A stretch of 64,000 bases of DNA from UBA3064 sp023258775 (GTDB taxonomy: Bacteria > Pseudomonadota > Gammaproteobacteria > Burkholderiales > Burkholderiaceae_E): positions 1-64,000 of the forward strand of contig JBIKXS010000005.1 of the NCBI GenBank assembly GCA_044355655.1, read 5' to 3'. Shown one piece after another: positions 1-8,187 of this stretch (the first letter of the stretch is position 1; each line of letters begins with the position of its first letter). The notes beneath the pieces were generated by a model. It saw only the letters and a list, made by a program, of their open reading frames with translations, was not told the DNA's origin and made no database searches. Position numbers and translations under genes: made by a program.

Positions 1-232
1 AGATCGATCGATTGTTACCGAAAATATAATCAGCAATCAGCCGAAAACCGCGGCGAGAGGCTTCATCGAAGCTGCCCTGTACCTTGACTTCAGCAATCGT
101 GAATGGCGCATAAGCGCGCAGCTCCATGCGTTCTTCTTGCAGCAAGAGCTTATAGCTTGGCTCTTCAATGGCCATGGCAAGGCTTGTTGCGAGCGCGAAG
201 CCAAAGCCAACGAGCCATTTAGCGCAGCTCAA
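1..232 (-). CDS. SOUL family heme-binding-like protein (C-terminus cut by window edge)
   Basis: Reading the minus strand from a TTG at 232 gives a short hydrophobic leader ending in Ala-x-Ala, then a mature part starting IEEPSYKLLLQEERMELRAY. This is the typical opening of SOUL/HBP-family proteins (Glu-x-Pro-x-Tyr, then a Glu-arginine-tyrosine strand), followed by the usual 'GSFDEAS..GF..IADYIFG' segment. The protein is probably exported to the periplasm. The TTG start overlaps the last codons of the upstream amidohydrolase; an ATG at 175 would remove the signal peptide, so TTG is preferred. Only about 77 codons are present and the C-terminal part lies outside the window. SOUL proteins bind heme or tetrapyrroles in some cases; function here is inferred from family only. 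Confidence 0.72.
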   Translation of the reverse strand, partial: MSCAKWLVGFGFALATSLAMAIEEPSYKLLLQEERMELRAYAPFTIAEVKVQGSFDEASRRGFRLIADYIFGNNRSI

Positions 233-1535
233 GAAGCTTCTGCGCCAAAGCCGTCCACATGCGAATCGATGCAGGCAGTAAATCGTCATTGAAATCATAT
301 CCAGGGTGGTGAACCATGCAACTTCCAGGCCCATCGCCATTTCCCATAAGGAAATAACAACCTGGCCGGACTTCCAACATGCTGGCAAAGTCTTCACTGC
401 CACCAATGGGTGGAGTTTGCCCGTCAACCATGTCCTCACCGAAACATTCCCTGGCAACTTGCTCGACCAATGCGCTACTGGCTGGGTGGTTGACTAAGAC
501 CGGATAGCCTCTTCGGTAATTAACGCTTGCAGTGCATCCAAAGCTTTCGCTTTGAAGCTTAATGAGTTCATGGATGCGTTGTTCGAGCAAATCCCTTGTC
601 TTGGGGTCGAGCGCACGGACACTCAGCTCGAGTCGGGCTTGCTGTGGGATCACATTATGTGTGCCATGTTCACCCGCAAGTAGGCGTCCGATCGAGATCA
701 CGGCGTTACCGAAGGGATCAATATTGCGCGAGACAATACTTTGCAAGGCCATGACCACTGAGGCAGCAGCTACTGTGGGATCGATGGTACTGTGAGGAAA
801 GGCTGCGTGGCCGCCTTTGCCCGTAATGAGGACATCGACGCGATCACTCGAGGCCATCATGGCTCCTGGGCGGAGGTGAACGCGTCCAAGTGGCAGGGTT
901 GGCGCATTGTGCATGCCGAAAATCTGATCGCATGGGAATCGTTCAAACAAAGCATCGTTGACCATAGCCATCGCGCCACCGCCATCCTGGCCATTTTCTT
1001 CAGCGGGCTGAAAAATCAAATTCAGCCTGCCATACCAATGCTCGCAGGCACCGCTTGCCTTAAGCTGCGAAATCATTCGAGCTGCGCCAAGAAGGCTTGC
1101 GGTGTGGCCGTCGTGGCCGCACGCATGCATGAGGCCTGCACGCCGGCTCGCGTAGGTCTTTCCAGTTTGCTCTTGAATCGGCAGTGCGTCCATGTCGGCC
1201 CTAAACCCAAAACCGGGCATGGCTTGGCCAGAGGACTCATTGAGTGATCCAAATGTCATTACACCCACGAGGCCTGTCTTACCGATCCCCTCGTGGACTT
1301 CATAGCCCCACATCCTAAGCATGCTTGCGACCATCGAAGCCGTTCGATGTTCTTCAAAGGCAAGTTCAGGTTGCTGATGAATATTTTGTCGAATTAATCG
1401 AGCAAGGTAAGCACTCGCTACAAGTTCTTGTGGAGATTCTTGTAATGGTGACTGGATAGCGTCGAGGGCTTTTCCGCTTCGAATCGATTCGATAAGCTCA
1501 AGGGCCTCGGAATCTAGGGTGATGTCAGTTGCCAA
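219..1535 (-). CDS. M20 family amidohydrolase (hippurate hydrolase/IAA-amino acid hydrolase type)
   Basis: A 438-residue cytoplasmic dinuclear-metal peptidase/amidohydrolase. Visible motifs are FRADMDALPIQE (about residues 111-122), the metal-binding MHACGHDGHTAS (about 137-147, with Cys139 and His141), the catalytic Glu pair in QPAEENGQDGGG (about 179), and the C-terminal HHPGYDFND that carries a metal His. Length and order match N-acyl-amino-acid/hippurate hydrolases, which free an amino acid from an N-acyl or N-aroyl conjugate. The start is a TTG preceded by GGAG at suitable spacing. The N-terminus is about 40 residues longer than many homologs. It may share a transcript with the SOUL-like gene downstream. 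The exact acyl substrate cannot be told. Confidence 0.9.
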   Translation of the reverse strand: MATDITLDSEALELIESIRSGKALDAIQSPLQESPQELVASAYLARLIRQNIHQQPELAFEEHRTASMVASMLRMWGYEVHEGIGKTGLVGVMTFGSLNESSGQAMPGFGFRADMDALPIQEQTGKTYASRRAGLMHACGHDGHTASLLGAARMISQLKASGACEHWYGRLNLIFQPAEENGQDGGGAMAMVNDALFERFPCDQIFGMHNAPTLPLGRVHLRPGAMMASSDRVDVLITGKGGHAAFPHSTIDPTVAAASVVMALQSIVSRNIDPFGNAVISIGRLLAGEHGTHNVIPQQARLELSVRALDPKTRDLLEQRIHELIKLQSESFGCTASVNYRRGYPVLVNHPASSALVEQVARECFGEDMVDGQTPPIGGSEDFASMLEVRPGCYFLMGNGDGPGSCMVHHPGYDFNDDLLPASIRMWTALAQKLLELR

Positions 1536-1627
1536 AATAACTCCGGGAACTTTTTGGTTTGGAGAACCCTATTGTGTCAGCTGTGGTGCTTTCCGAAAAC
1601 CATGGATACCGACGATAAGGATGCTTT

Positions 1628-2557
1628 ATGAAAAGTAGTACCAAGATCATGCAAGGCTTTGCCTGTTCGATAACTTGCGCCTTGGGTCTAGGTCTTAGCC
1701 TTGCTCAGACCATGCCTGCCTCACCCCAAGCGCCAGCGATGCCTCCCATACCAGGAGCGCCTTCATCCCCTGGGATGCCTCCGCCGCCTCCGGGACCTAT
1801 GAGCTCGTCACTGCAGGGTCAGCCTCAGCCTTATCGCCAGGTTGAGCGCGACATTGTGATTCGCCATCACGGACAAGACATGCGTGGCATGCCAGATTCG
1901 CAGGCGCAGCATCGCATGAGAATGATGCACCGATCAACGATTGACCCAGTGCAAGCCTTAAAAGCACGTCTGGATCGGGTGACCACCGATCTGCACCTTA
2001 AGCCCGAACAAGAAGCCGATTGGGAGGCCTTGCGAAAGCATTTAATGGCAAGGGCACAGCAAGCCTCCGAACAGATGAAGCTTAAGCGCGCCGCCATGAT
2101 GCAGGGTCCACAACCGAATGCGCCATCGCGAATTAATCCTGATCGTTCTGCTACAAACAACCAGATTTCTGCCACAAACAACCAGATGATCAGTCCCGAT
2201 CAAGCACTCGAGCAGCGAGCTCAACGTTTGCGAGACCAGGCAAAGCAGCTTGATCAAACCGCGGTCTTGATTAAAGCCCTCTATGAGAAGCTATCGCCCG
2301 AGCAACGCACCATTATGCGTTTGCATCGGGAGCAAAAGCCCGCTCGGATGCAGGCCTGGCAAAGCATGCAAACCCTTATGCCATCCATCCCTGGCGGAGG
2401 GCCAGCCGAACGCATGAAGCGGGGAGCCATCCACGACGATGAGTCCCAGGTACTTGCCGGTCTGCCTCAAGCAGCCCAAATGATGGCCATGATGGAATCG
2501 GTTCAAGGCATGGATCAAAGCGATGCCTTCGATGAAGCATTGTCCTTGATGCGATAA
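1628..2557 (+). CDS. Spy/CpxP-like (LTXXQ-type) periplasmic protein with Pro/Met-rich N-terminus
   Basis: A 309-residue protein with a signal peptide ending near LSLAQ, then a long Pro/Met/Gln-rich low-complexity stretch (roughly residues 28-75), then helical Lys/Gln-rich segments. Two sequences resemble the LTxxQ repeats of Spy/CpxP proteins: 'LHLKPEQEADWEALRKHL' and 'LYEKLSPEQRTIM'. Members are periplasmic chaperones or metal/envelope-stress sensors; the Met and His content would fit metal binding, which is inference. Two near-identical 21-bp units encode SATNNQI/SATNNQM in the middle. It is divergent from the M20 gene and ends 7 bp before the convergent TauE-like gene. Confidence 0.7.
   Translation: MKSSTKIMQGFACSITCALGLGLSLAQTMPASPQAPAMPPIPGAPSSPGMPPPPPGPMSSSLQGQPQPYRQVERDIVIRHHGQDMRGMPDSQAQHRMRMMHRSTIDPVQALKARLDRVTTDLHLKPEQEADWEALRKHLMARAQQASEQMKLKRAAMMQGPQPNAPSRINPDRSATNNQISATNNQMISPDQALEQRAQRLRDQAKQLDQTAVLIKALYEKLSPEQRTIMRLHREQKPARMQAWQSMQTLMPSIPGGGPAERMKRGAIHDDESQVLAGLPQAAQMMAMMESVQGMDQSDAFDEALSLMR
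2146..2187 (+). repeat. 21-bp in-frame tandem duplication (2 copies)
   Basis: Two adjacent 21-bp units differing at one base encode Ser-Ala-Thr-Asn-Asn-Gln-Ile and Ser-Ala-Thr-Asn-Asn-Gln-Met in the Spy-like protein. This is one of several short tandem expansions in this window. Confidence 0.85.
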
Positions 2558-2564
2558 ATCACGA

Positions 2565-3290
2565 TCAAGCGACTGCCATCCAAAGCATGCTCAACCCTGA
2601 AATCAGCATGACAGCCTCCATTAATCGCATGAATGTTCGCTCCGAAAGCGCGAGCACCATGCGCTTGGACAGGGTGGAGCCTGCAAACACAAACGCACCG
2701 ATGATCAAGCCCTGGCTGACTGCCTGCATGTCGATCACATCGAGCTGATGAAAACGCAAGCCCTTGGCCGCAAACATCACAAGCGAGGCGGCCGCTTCGG
2801 TGCCGAGATAAGCGCCTTTGCTTAAGCCGAGGGCCAAGAAAAAGGGCGTATTGAGCGGACCTGTCGTGGCAACAATGCCGCTTAAGTAGCCGATGACAGC
2901 GCCCACCAGCATCATATGTGGTGGATTCAAGTGCTTTGCCTGTTTGGCCAGCCAGCGTCTTACCGGGATCATCGCGATCAAAAAGACGCCAAGGCAGATT
3001 TCGACAAGCTGTGGCGTTAGGCGGACCAACGTGTTTGCACCAACAACCACCGATGGCACCGCGCTCACACTGAAATAAAAGACCGATCGACGGTCGACGA
3101 GTCGCCACCAAAGCAAGACCCTGGCGCTGTTGGCAACAATGGCGATAAGCGCAATGATCGGTATGGTTTTTATGGGGCCATAGAGCTGTACCAGGAAGGG
3201 CATGAGCAAAATGCTCGTACCAAAACCAATCACACCGCCCAATAAACCTGCGGCAATCGCGGTAGGATAGATCAACCATTCGGTAATCAT
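2565..3290 (-). CDS. TauE/SafE family permease (sulfite-exporter-like)
   Basis: A 241-residue integral membrane protein. It opens with the family's Gly-rich first helix (AAGLLGGVIGFGTSILLMPFL) and has a second matching Gly-rich repeat in the C-terminal half (LVGAVIGYLSGIVATTGPLNTPFF). About seven to eight hydrophobic segments are visible. TauE/SafE proteins export sulfite, sulfoacetate or other small organic anions; the substrate here is not shown. Its start lies only 26 bp from the divergent halohydrin-dehalogenase-like gene, so the two share or overlap control regions. No convincing Shine-Dalgarno precedes the ATG. Confidence 0.88.
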   Translation of the reverse strand: MITEWLIYPTAIAAGLLGGVIGFGTSILLMPFLVQLYGPIKTIPIIALIAIVANSARVLLWWRLVDRRSVFYFSVSAVPSVVVGANTLVRLTPQLVEICLGVFLIAMIPVRRWLAKQAKHLNPPHMMLVGAVIGYLSGIVATTGPLNTPFFLALGLSKGAYLGTEAAASLVMFAAKGLRFHQLDVIDMQAVSQGLIIGAFVFAGSTLSKRMVLALSERTFMRLMEAVMLISGLSMLWMAVA

Positions 3291-3316
3291 CGGACTAAGA
3301 AAAGGAGCGATCTGCT

Positions 3317-4009
3317 ATGGTGCGCATCGGTGACAGCTTAAAGGATCAAAGGGTCTTCATTACCCAGTCCCAGGCGTTTATGGGTCCGGTTCTTTGCAAA
3401 TGTTTTAGGGACCATGGAGCCCAGGTCATAGCCGATGAAAGCGATCCGCAAGATGTCGAGGCTTTTGAAGCAAAGCTTCGTGCTGTTATCGATGAGGGCG
3501 CAGTGGACGTGGTGATAGCGAATTTGGCGATTGCATCGCCGATGACACGCGCACATCAGGTGGGCGATGAGGAGTGGCGCTCGGTGTTTGCAGCGCTGGT
3601 CGATCCCTTGCCACGGATCGCGCGAGCCTTTTTACCGGCCATGATGGCGCGCAAAAGCGGCAAACTGCTGGTTATGGGCAGTGCGACTGCGTTGCGTGGG
3701 CAGCGCAATATTTCGACCTATGCTGCCGCGCGCGGTGCGCAGCTCTCTTGGGTTCGCGCCGTCGGCGTTGAGATGGCGATGCATCAAGTCCATGTCAATT
3801 TAATTGCGCAAAATTTCGTTGAAAACCCCACGTACTATTCCGCAGAAGTACAAGCCCTGCCTGCATTTCAGGAGCGTCTTAAGCGCGAGGTTCCGCTCGG
3901 AAGGCTTGCCAGTCCTGAGGAAGACGCCATGTTTGCTGTCTTTCTCGCTTCCCGCGAGGTGAACTTTTTCGCAGGTCAGGCATTTCCCTTTGCCGGTGGT
4001 TGGGTTTAG
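3317..4009 (+). CDS. Halohydrin dehalogenase-like SDR-fold enzyme (HheB/HheD-like)
   Basis: A 230-residue SDR-fold protein that lacks the Gly-rich TGxxxGxG cofactor loop. In its place is Thr16-QSQA-Phe21-Met-Gly23, an exact T-x4-F-x-G motif. The catalytic residues are Ser122, Tyr135 and Arg139, with exact S-x12-Y-x3-R spacing; Arg replaces the SDR Lys. These two motifs together define halohydrin dehalogenases, which close vicinal halohydrins to epoxides and release halide, or open epoxides with small anions. The segment IAQNFVENPTYY matches the halide-site loop, and the C-terminus GQAFPFAGGWV is also typical. AAGGAG precedes the ATG. It is followed by a Bug receptor on the same strand. Activity has not been shown; the call rests on motif identity. 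Confidence 0.88.
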   Translation: MVRIGDSLKDQRVFITQSQAFMGPVLCKCFRDHGAQVIADESDPQDVEAFEAKLRAVIDEGAVDVVIANLAIASPMTRAHQVGDEEWRSVFAALVDPLPRIARAFLPAMMARKSGKLLVMGSATALRGQRNISTYAAARGAQLSWVRAVGVEMAMHQVHVNLIAQNFVENPTYYSAEVQALPAFQERLKREVPLGRLASPEEDAMFAVFLASREVNFFAGQAFPFAGGWV

Positions 4010-4073
4010 CGATCGGGCTATGATCAGGGCTCAAGACTTAAAAAGTTGTAGCACATAACAAGGAGACCTCAAG

Positions 4074-5120
4074 ATGATAAGTAGATATAAAAATAATCAC
4101 TATAAAAGTTTGCCTCAGCCAACGATCAGGGCAATGTTAAAAGGCTTGGGTGCGAGCCTTTTAGCAAGCAGTCTTGGTCTTGGCGTGATGAGCTCCCAGG
4201 CTCTGGCCCAAACAGCCGCCTGGCCAGGTGGCAAGCCAATTCGTTTGATTTCACCTTTTCCACCCGGTGGCACAACCGACCAACTGGCACGCCTTGTTGC
4301 TCAACCGCTATCGCAAGCGCTCGGTACCCAAGTCTTGGTCGAAAATCGCCCAGGCGGTAATGGTTCGATCGGTACCCAGGCTGCTGCTAAGGCCGCGCCA
4401 GATGGCCATACCTTTGTTTTTGTTTTTGATACCCATGGGACGAATCCGAGTTTGATTCCGAACATGCCCTTTGATACCCGTAACGATCTTTCGCCGGTCA
4501 TGCTGATTGCGACAGGGGCCATGGTGATTGTGGCGCATAAGTCGCAGCCTCAACGAAGTTTTGCCGACCTTGTGAAATCAGCCAAGGCGTCAGCAGGCGG
4601 TGTGAATTATGGAACGATTGGTTCGGGTAGTCTTGCCCAGCTTGCCATGACGAGTCTGTCCTCGCAAATGAAGTTCCCGATGCAACATGTGCCTTATAAA
4701 GGTGGCGGACCGCTTACACAGGATGCGATTGCAGGGCATGTACCGGTGGCGATGGCAACCACGGCGCTTTTTTCAACCCATATCAAAGCTGGCACGCTTT
4801 TCCCTTTAGCCGTCACCTCTGCCAAACGCGATCCTGTGCTGCCTGATGTTCCAACGGTTGCTGAACAAGGACTACCCGGTTTTGAGGCCCTGGCATGGTG
4901 GGGTGTTTTTGCACCATCGAAAACACCGCCTGAAATTATTGCGAGAGTTAATAAAGAACTTGCAAAGATTTTGTCTGAGCCTGCGGCCAAGGAAAGGCTT
5001 ACTAATCAGGGGATGAACCTCAATCTTTCATCACCAGAAGTTCTAGGCAAGTTCCTTGACGAACAAATCGGACGTTGGGCAAAGGTGATCAAAGAGCATG
5101 GCATCACCGCTGGCAGCTAA
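4074..5120 (+). CDS. Bug/TctC family tripartite tricarboxylate transporter receptor
   Basis: A 348-residue periplasmic solute-binding protein with a signal peptide ending near SSQALAQ. The family pattern is clear: 'KPIRLISPFPPGGTTDQLAR' at the mature N-terminus, 'VENRPGGNGSIGTQAAAKAAPDGHT', and 'GPLTQDAIAGHVPVAMAT'. It matches Bug receptors of Bordetella and relatives. No TctA/TctB membrane genes are present, which is normal for betaproteobacterial Bug genes. It starts 64 bp after the halohydrin-dehalogenase-like gene with a good AAGGAGA site, so co-transcription is plausible. Ligands are usually carboxylates; none can be named here. Confidence 0.93.
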   Translation: MISRYKNNHYKSLPQPTIRAMLKGLGASLLASSLGLGVMSSQALAQTAAWPGGKPIRLISPFPPGGTTDQLARLVAQPLSQALGTQVLVENRPGGNGSIGTQAAAKAAPDGHTFVFVFDTHGTNPSLIPNMPFDTRNDLSPVMLIATGAMVIVAHKSQPQRSFADLVKSAKASAGGVNYGTIGSGSLAQLAMTSLSSQMKFPMQHVPYKGGGPLTQDAIAGHVPVAMATTALFSTHIKAGTLFPLAVTSAKRDPVLPDVPTVAEQGLPGFEALAWWGVFAPSKTPPEIIARVNKELAKILSEPAAKERLTNQGMNLNLSSPEVLGKFLDEQIGRWAKVIKEHGITAGS

Positions 5121-5127
5121 GACTTAA

Positions 5128-5751
5128 TCAGCTCAACTCAAGCGCTACATGTTTGACATAAGCAGGGCGCTTGAGCATTCGCTGATAGTAGTCTTCGAGC
5201 GCCGGAAGCGAGGCATGCGCGATCGGTAGCTTGAACCAGCGATGTACAAAAGCTGCGCTCGGCACATCGGCCAGTGTGAAATGATCGCCGTGCATAAAGC
5301 CGGTTTTCTCCACTTGATCATTGATGATCCGCATGCAGCGTTCTGATTCGACGATCGCGTTGGCAATCGCCTCGGCACTGCGCTTTTCTTCGGGTGTACG
5401 AACCAATTGCCAGAACAATGGCGTCATGCCCTGGCTGATGCTGATGGAGGCCCAGTCCATCCAGCGCTCAACACTAAAGCGATGTTCGAGATCGCCAGGC
5501 ATCAGATCATCACGCTGATGTCTGATGGCAAGGTATCTGCAAATCACATTTGATTCAAAAAGAATCGTGCCATGATCATCGATGGTTGGCACACGCCGAT
5601 TCGGGTTCATGGCTACATATTCGGGCGTGTTCACGATCCCATACTGTAGTCCGGCATCGATTTGTTCGACCGGCAAGTTGAGCTCGTCACAAATCCAGAG
5701 CACTTTCATCACATTGATTGAATTACGTCGTCCCCAAACCTTTAACATCAT
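5128..5751 (-). CDS. Glutathione S-transferase family protein
   Basis: A 207-residue thioredoxin-fold transferase. The N-terminal domain has 'VWGRRNSINVMKVLW' (Ser/Asn in the active-site turn rather than Cys), the cis-Pro segment 'NPNRRVPTI' and the glutathione-binding 'LFESNVICRYL'. A helical C-terminal domain follows. The ATG overlaps the stop of the enolase-like gene (ATGA) with AAGGAG just upstream, so it is the last, translationally coupled gene of the six-gene operon. In that context it could act on an electrophilic intermediate, which is inference. It is convergent with the Bug receptor gene. Confidence 0.9.
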   Translation of the reverse strand: MMLKVWGRRNSINVMKVLWICDELNLPVEQIDAGLQYGIVNTPEYVAMNPNRRVPTIDDHGTILFESNVICRYLAIRHQRDDLMPGDLEHRFSVERWMDWASISISQGMTPLFWQLVRTPEEKRSAEAIANAIVESERCMRIINDQVEKTGFMHGDHFTLADVPSAAFVHRWFKLPIAHASLPALEDYYQRMLKRPAYVKHVALELS

Positions 5752-7079
5752 CGACTCCTTAAGGGTGCTAATGCATTTCGACCAGCAAAATAAGCACGAT
5801 CACCGAGCTGATCTTCAAGCCGTAATAATTCGTTCCATTTAACCATACGTTCCCCGCGTGAGAACGATCCCACCTTGAGCTGAGCAACCTGCCAGCCAAT
5901 GGCCAGGTGAACAATGCTTTGATCTTCGGTTTCGCCCGAACGCGCCGAGACGATGCCTTGATAGCCTAGTTCCTGGGCGGCAAGCCAGGCGTGGTAGGTC
6001 TCGGTTAGGGTACCCCGTTGGTTGGGCTTCAGTAAGACAGCATTGGCCGCACCCATGGCCGCGGCCTTGCGGATACGCTGGGCGTTGGTCACGAGAAAAT
6101 CATCGCCCACGACTTGCAATCGATGACCAAGCGCCTTAGTAAAAGTGACAAAACCGTCGTCATCGTCTTCGGCTAAGGGATCTTCAATGGACACAATCGG
6201 ATAGCGTCCCACCCACTCACTGAGCATGTCGATGATGTCAGCGGCCTTGAGTTCACGAGACTCAAGCGCAAGCTGATAAGTACCCTTGGAAAACCATTGT
6301 GTGGCGGCTATATCGAGTGCGATCCAGACTTGTTCGCCCGGCCTTAGTCCAGCCTCCTCAATGCTCTCCACAAGGCAATCAAGTGCATCCTCATTGCGCT
6401 TGAAATCAGGCCACCATCCTCCTTCGTCGGCAACCCCAAAGCTTGAGCGACGCTTTCGCATGATTTCACCGGCAGCGCGATACACGCTGGCAGTCCACGA
6501 TAACGCTTCCGCCACCGAGCTCGCAGCTGGGCAGGTAATCATGAGGTCTTGAATATCGATACGCTTGCCAGCGTGTGCGCCACCACCGAAAATCTGTATT
6601 TGCGGCAGCGGCAGCTGCCATCGCCTGGGCTGGCCAGCTTGTTCATCCGTCGTTAGCGAGCTTGAGGCCAAATGCTCATATAAGGGTAAGCCAAGTGATA
6701 TGGCTGCGGCCTTTGCGCAGGCAATTGAGATAGCAATCGTGGTGTTGGCACCAATCCTCGATTTGTTGGGATCGTCGTCTGCATCGATTAAGTGCTGATC
6801 GATGACTGCCTGCGTATCAACACGCTGGCCGAGTAGCCTTGGGCGCAGCAGGTCTTCGCATTGTCTTAGAGCGTTCTGAATATCGAAGCCCCCGTGATCG
6901 TTATCACAGTCCCCATCACGAAGTTCGACGGCTTCATGTCGGCCTGTTGAGGCACCTGCTGGCGCTTGACCCAGTCCGATGCTGCCGTCACTGAGTTCAA
7001 CCTGGGCTTCGAGGGTCGGGCGTCCACGGCTATCCCAGATTCGCCGAGCACGAAGTTGGCTAATCCTTGCGTTTTTCAT
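5748..7079 (-). CDS. Enolase paralog with altered active site
   Basis: A 443-residue enolase-family protein. The start at 7079 is set by AAGGGA and by the N-terminal 'IWDSRGRPTLEAQVEL'; a longer reading would run into the kinase gene. Conserved features compared with true enolase: loop Ser in AGASTG, His in GGGAHAG, Glu in ADEGG, metal acids in LDIAAT, SIEDP and GDDF, and Lys in LLKPNQ and LKVGS. Two catalytic-site positions differ: HRSGETED is ARSGETED (His to Ala) and QEFMI is QDLMI (Glu to Asp). It sits downstream of a kinase gene, so it may dehydrate a phosphorylated hydroxyacid other than 2-phosphoglycerate. That function is inferred. Confidence 0.85.
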   Translation of the reverse strand: MKNARISQLRARRIWDSRGRPTLEAQVELSDGSIGLGQAPAGASTGRHEAVELRDGDCDNDHGGFDIQNALRQCEDLLRPRLLGQRVDTQAVIDQHLIDADDDPNKSRIGANTTIAISIACAKAAAISLGLPLYEHLASSSLTTDEQAGQPRRWQLPLPQIQIFGGGAHAGKRIDIQDLMITCPAASSVAEALSWTASVYRAAGEIMRKRRSSFGVADEGGWWPDFKRNEDALDCLVESIEEAGLRPGEQVWIALDIAATQWFSKGTYQLALESRELKAADIIDMLSEWVGRYPIVSIEDPLAEDDDDGFVTFTKALGHRLQVVGDDFLVTNAQRIRKAAAMGAANAVLLKPNQRGTLTETYHAWLAAQELGYQGIVSARSGETEDQSIVHLAIGWQVAQLKVGSFSRGERMVKWNELLRLEDQLGDRAYFAGRNALAPLRSR

Positions 7080-7107
7080 CGATTCCCTTGAAAGTCTTGA
7101 GCATAAG

Positions 7108-8187
7108 TCATGGTGTCGAGATGGCATGTTGCGCTGGGTTGATGAGCACTTGCGCGCTATGTCCCCATTGATCATTGATGTCTTCAAGCGATCGATCACT
7201 TGCGCTTATCCCATCGCGTGCAAGCCTTCGGACATAATCCTGTTGCTCGGGATTGCCGAGATACTCCACCGGTGACTTACCGTCGATCCGCGCAAGCGCC
7301 AATGCTGGTAAAAGCTTGACAACCCGCTCTTCGAGACTGCTCCAGGTTTCCCAGACCCCGAACTGAGCAAAAGCACTTCGATAGCCTGCGATGAATTGCG
7401 AAAAACTAGATCGATACAATGCATGATTCATTGGCGCCCAAACCCGCTTAAGCAAGAGATGGTTAAGGCAAAAGGCAATATCGAAGGCTGGATCACCCCA
7501 ACATGCGCACTCAGCGTCGAGAAAAACGGGACCATCAGGTCCGATCAGCATATTTTTTGGACTGACATCGCCATGAATGAGGCTGTGTTTGCTTTGCGCT
7601 GACTGCTCGGCAAGCTCAAGCAAGGGCTCGCGCAAATCGGGGTGATGATCGGCTGTTGCAAGCAGATAAGGATCAAGACGAATCGCCTTAAAACTTGCCA
7701 TGTGATCAAACGAGGCAAGTAGCTCGGGCTCTTTCGCTGCCATGGCATGAATATGCGCTAGTCGAAAACCGACAGCCCTCGCATCGTCGGCATGACATGC
7801 ACCACGATAAAGCATCGTCTTCCAAAGTTTATAACTTTCAGGTGGCAAAAAGGGCATCAGCAACATGCCCTTTTCCCTGTCATTTGCAAGGCAGATTGCA
7901 GCGTAGCTCGGATCGATACGATTAACAAAGCGCATCCAGTCGGCCTCATAGGCGTTTCTCGAGACGGGCGCCTCCCATAGTGCAGCCACTTTAAGCCGAC
8001 TCAATGCGCGTTTGACGCAGTAGGCATGACCTTCGCGCTCAAACTGCCAGATATCTGAGGAAACGCCGCCCTCAAGCGGAACGGCCAGCACGCGCTCGCT
8101 TGCCTTGCACCAGCCTAGCTCGCAAAGCCAGTCGCGAAATGCAGAAGGAAGCTCTTGCTTCTCAGGCCTGGCTGAACTCTGATTCAA
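7108..8187 (-). CDS. APH-fold phosphotransferase (small-molecule kinase)
   Basis: A 359-residue protein kinase-like enzyme of the aminoglycoside/choline kinase group. The catalytic loop is LIHGDVSPKNML (Asp about 207) and the metal-binding Asp is in VFLDAECACWGDPAFD (about 224). A glycine-rich nucleotide loop appears near residues 38-45. The start is a TTG that overlaps the end of the reductase gene by 26 bp. The enzyme is cytosolic and probably phosphorylates a hydroxyl group of a small metabolite. The next gene is the enolase-like one, which suggests the phosphorylated product is its substrate; this is inference from order only. An antibiotic-resistance role is unlikely in this catabolic operon. 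Confidence 0.85.
   Translation of the reverse strand: MNQSSARPEKQELPSAFRDWLCELGWCKASERVLAVPLEGGVSSDIWQFEREGHAYCVKRALSRLKVAALWEAPVSRNAYEADWMRFVNRIDPSYAAICLANDREKGMLLMPFLPPESYKLWKTMLYRGACHADDARAVGFRLAHIHAMAAKEPELLASFDHMASFKAIRLDPYLLATADHHPDLREPLLELAEQSAQSKHSLIHGDVSPKNMLIGPDGPVFLDAECACWGDPAFDIAFCLNHLLLKRVWAPMNHALYRSSFSQFIAGYRSAFAQFGVWETWSSLEERVVKLLPALALARIDGKSPVEYLGNPEQQDYVRRLARDGISASDRSLEDINDQWGHSAQVLINPAQHAISTP

Noticed and set aside
2515..3279. 254-residue open frame opposite the same region as the TauE-like gene
   Set aside because: It lies in another frame of the same strand and has a Cys/His/Arg-rich composition with no membrane or domain pattern; the TauE frame is clearly real.
7080..7199. 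N-terminal extension of the enolase-like frame
   Set aside because: It overlaps the kinase C-terminus and precedes the normal enolase N-terminus; AAGGGA marks the start at 7079.
7108..8187. Aminoglycoside resistance gene
   Set aside because: The APH fold is shared by many metabolite kinases; the operon context is catabolic and substrate-loop residues do not point to an antibiotic.
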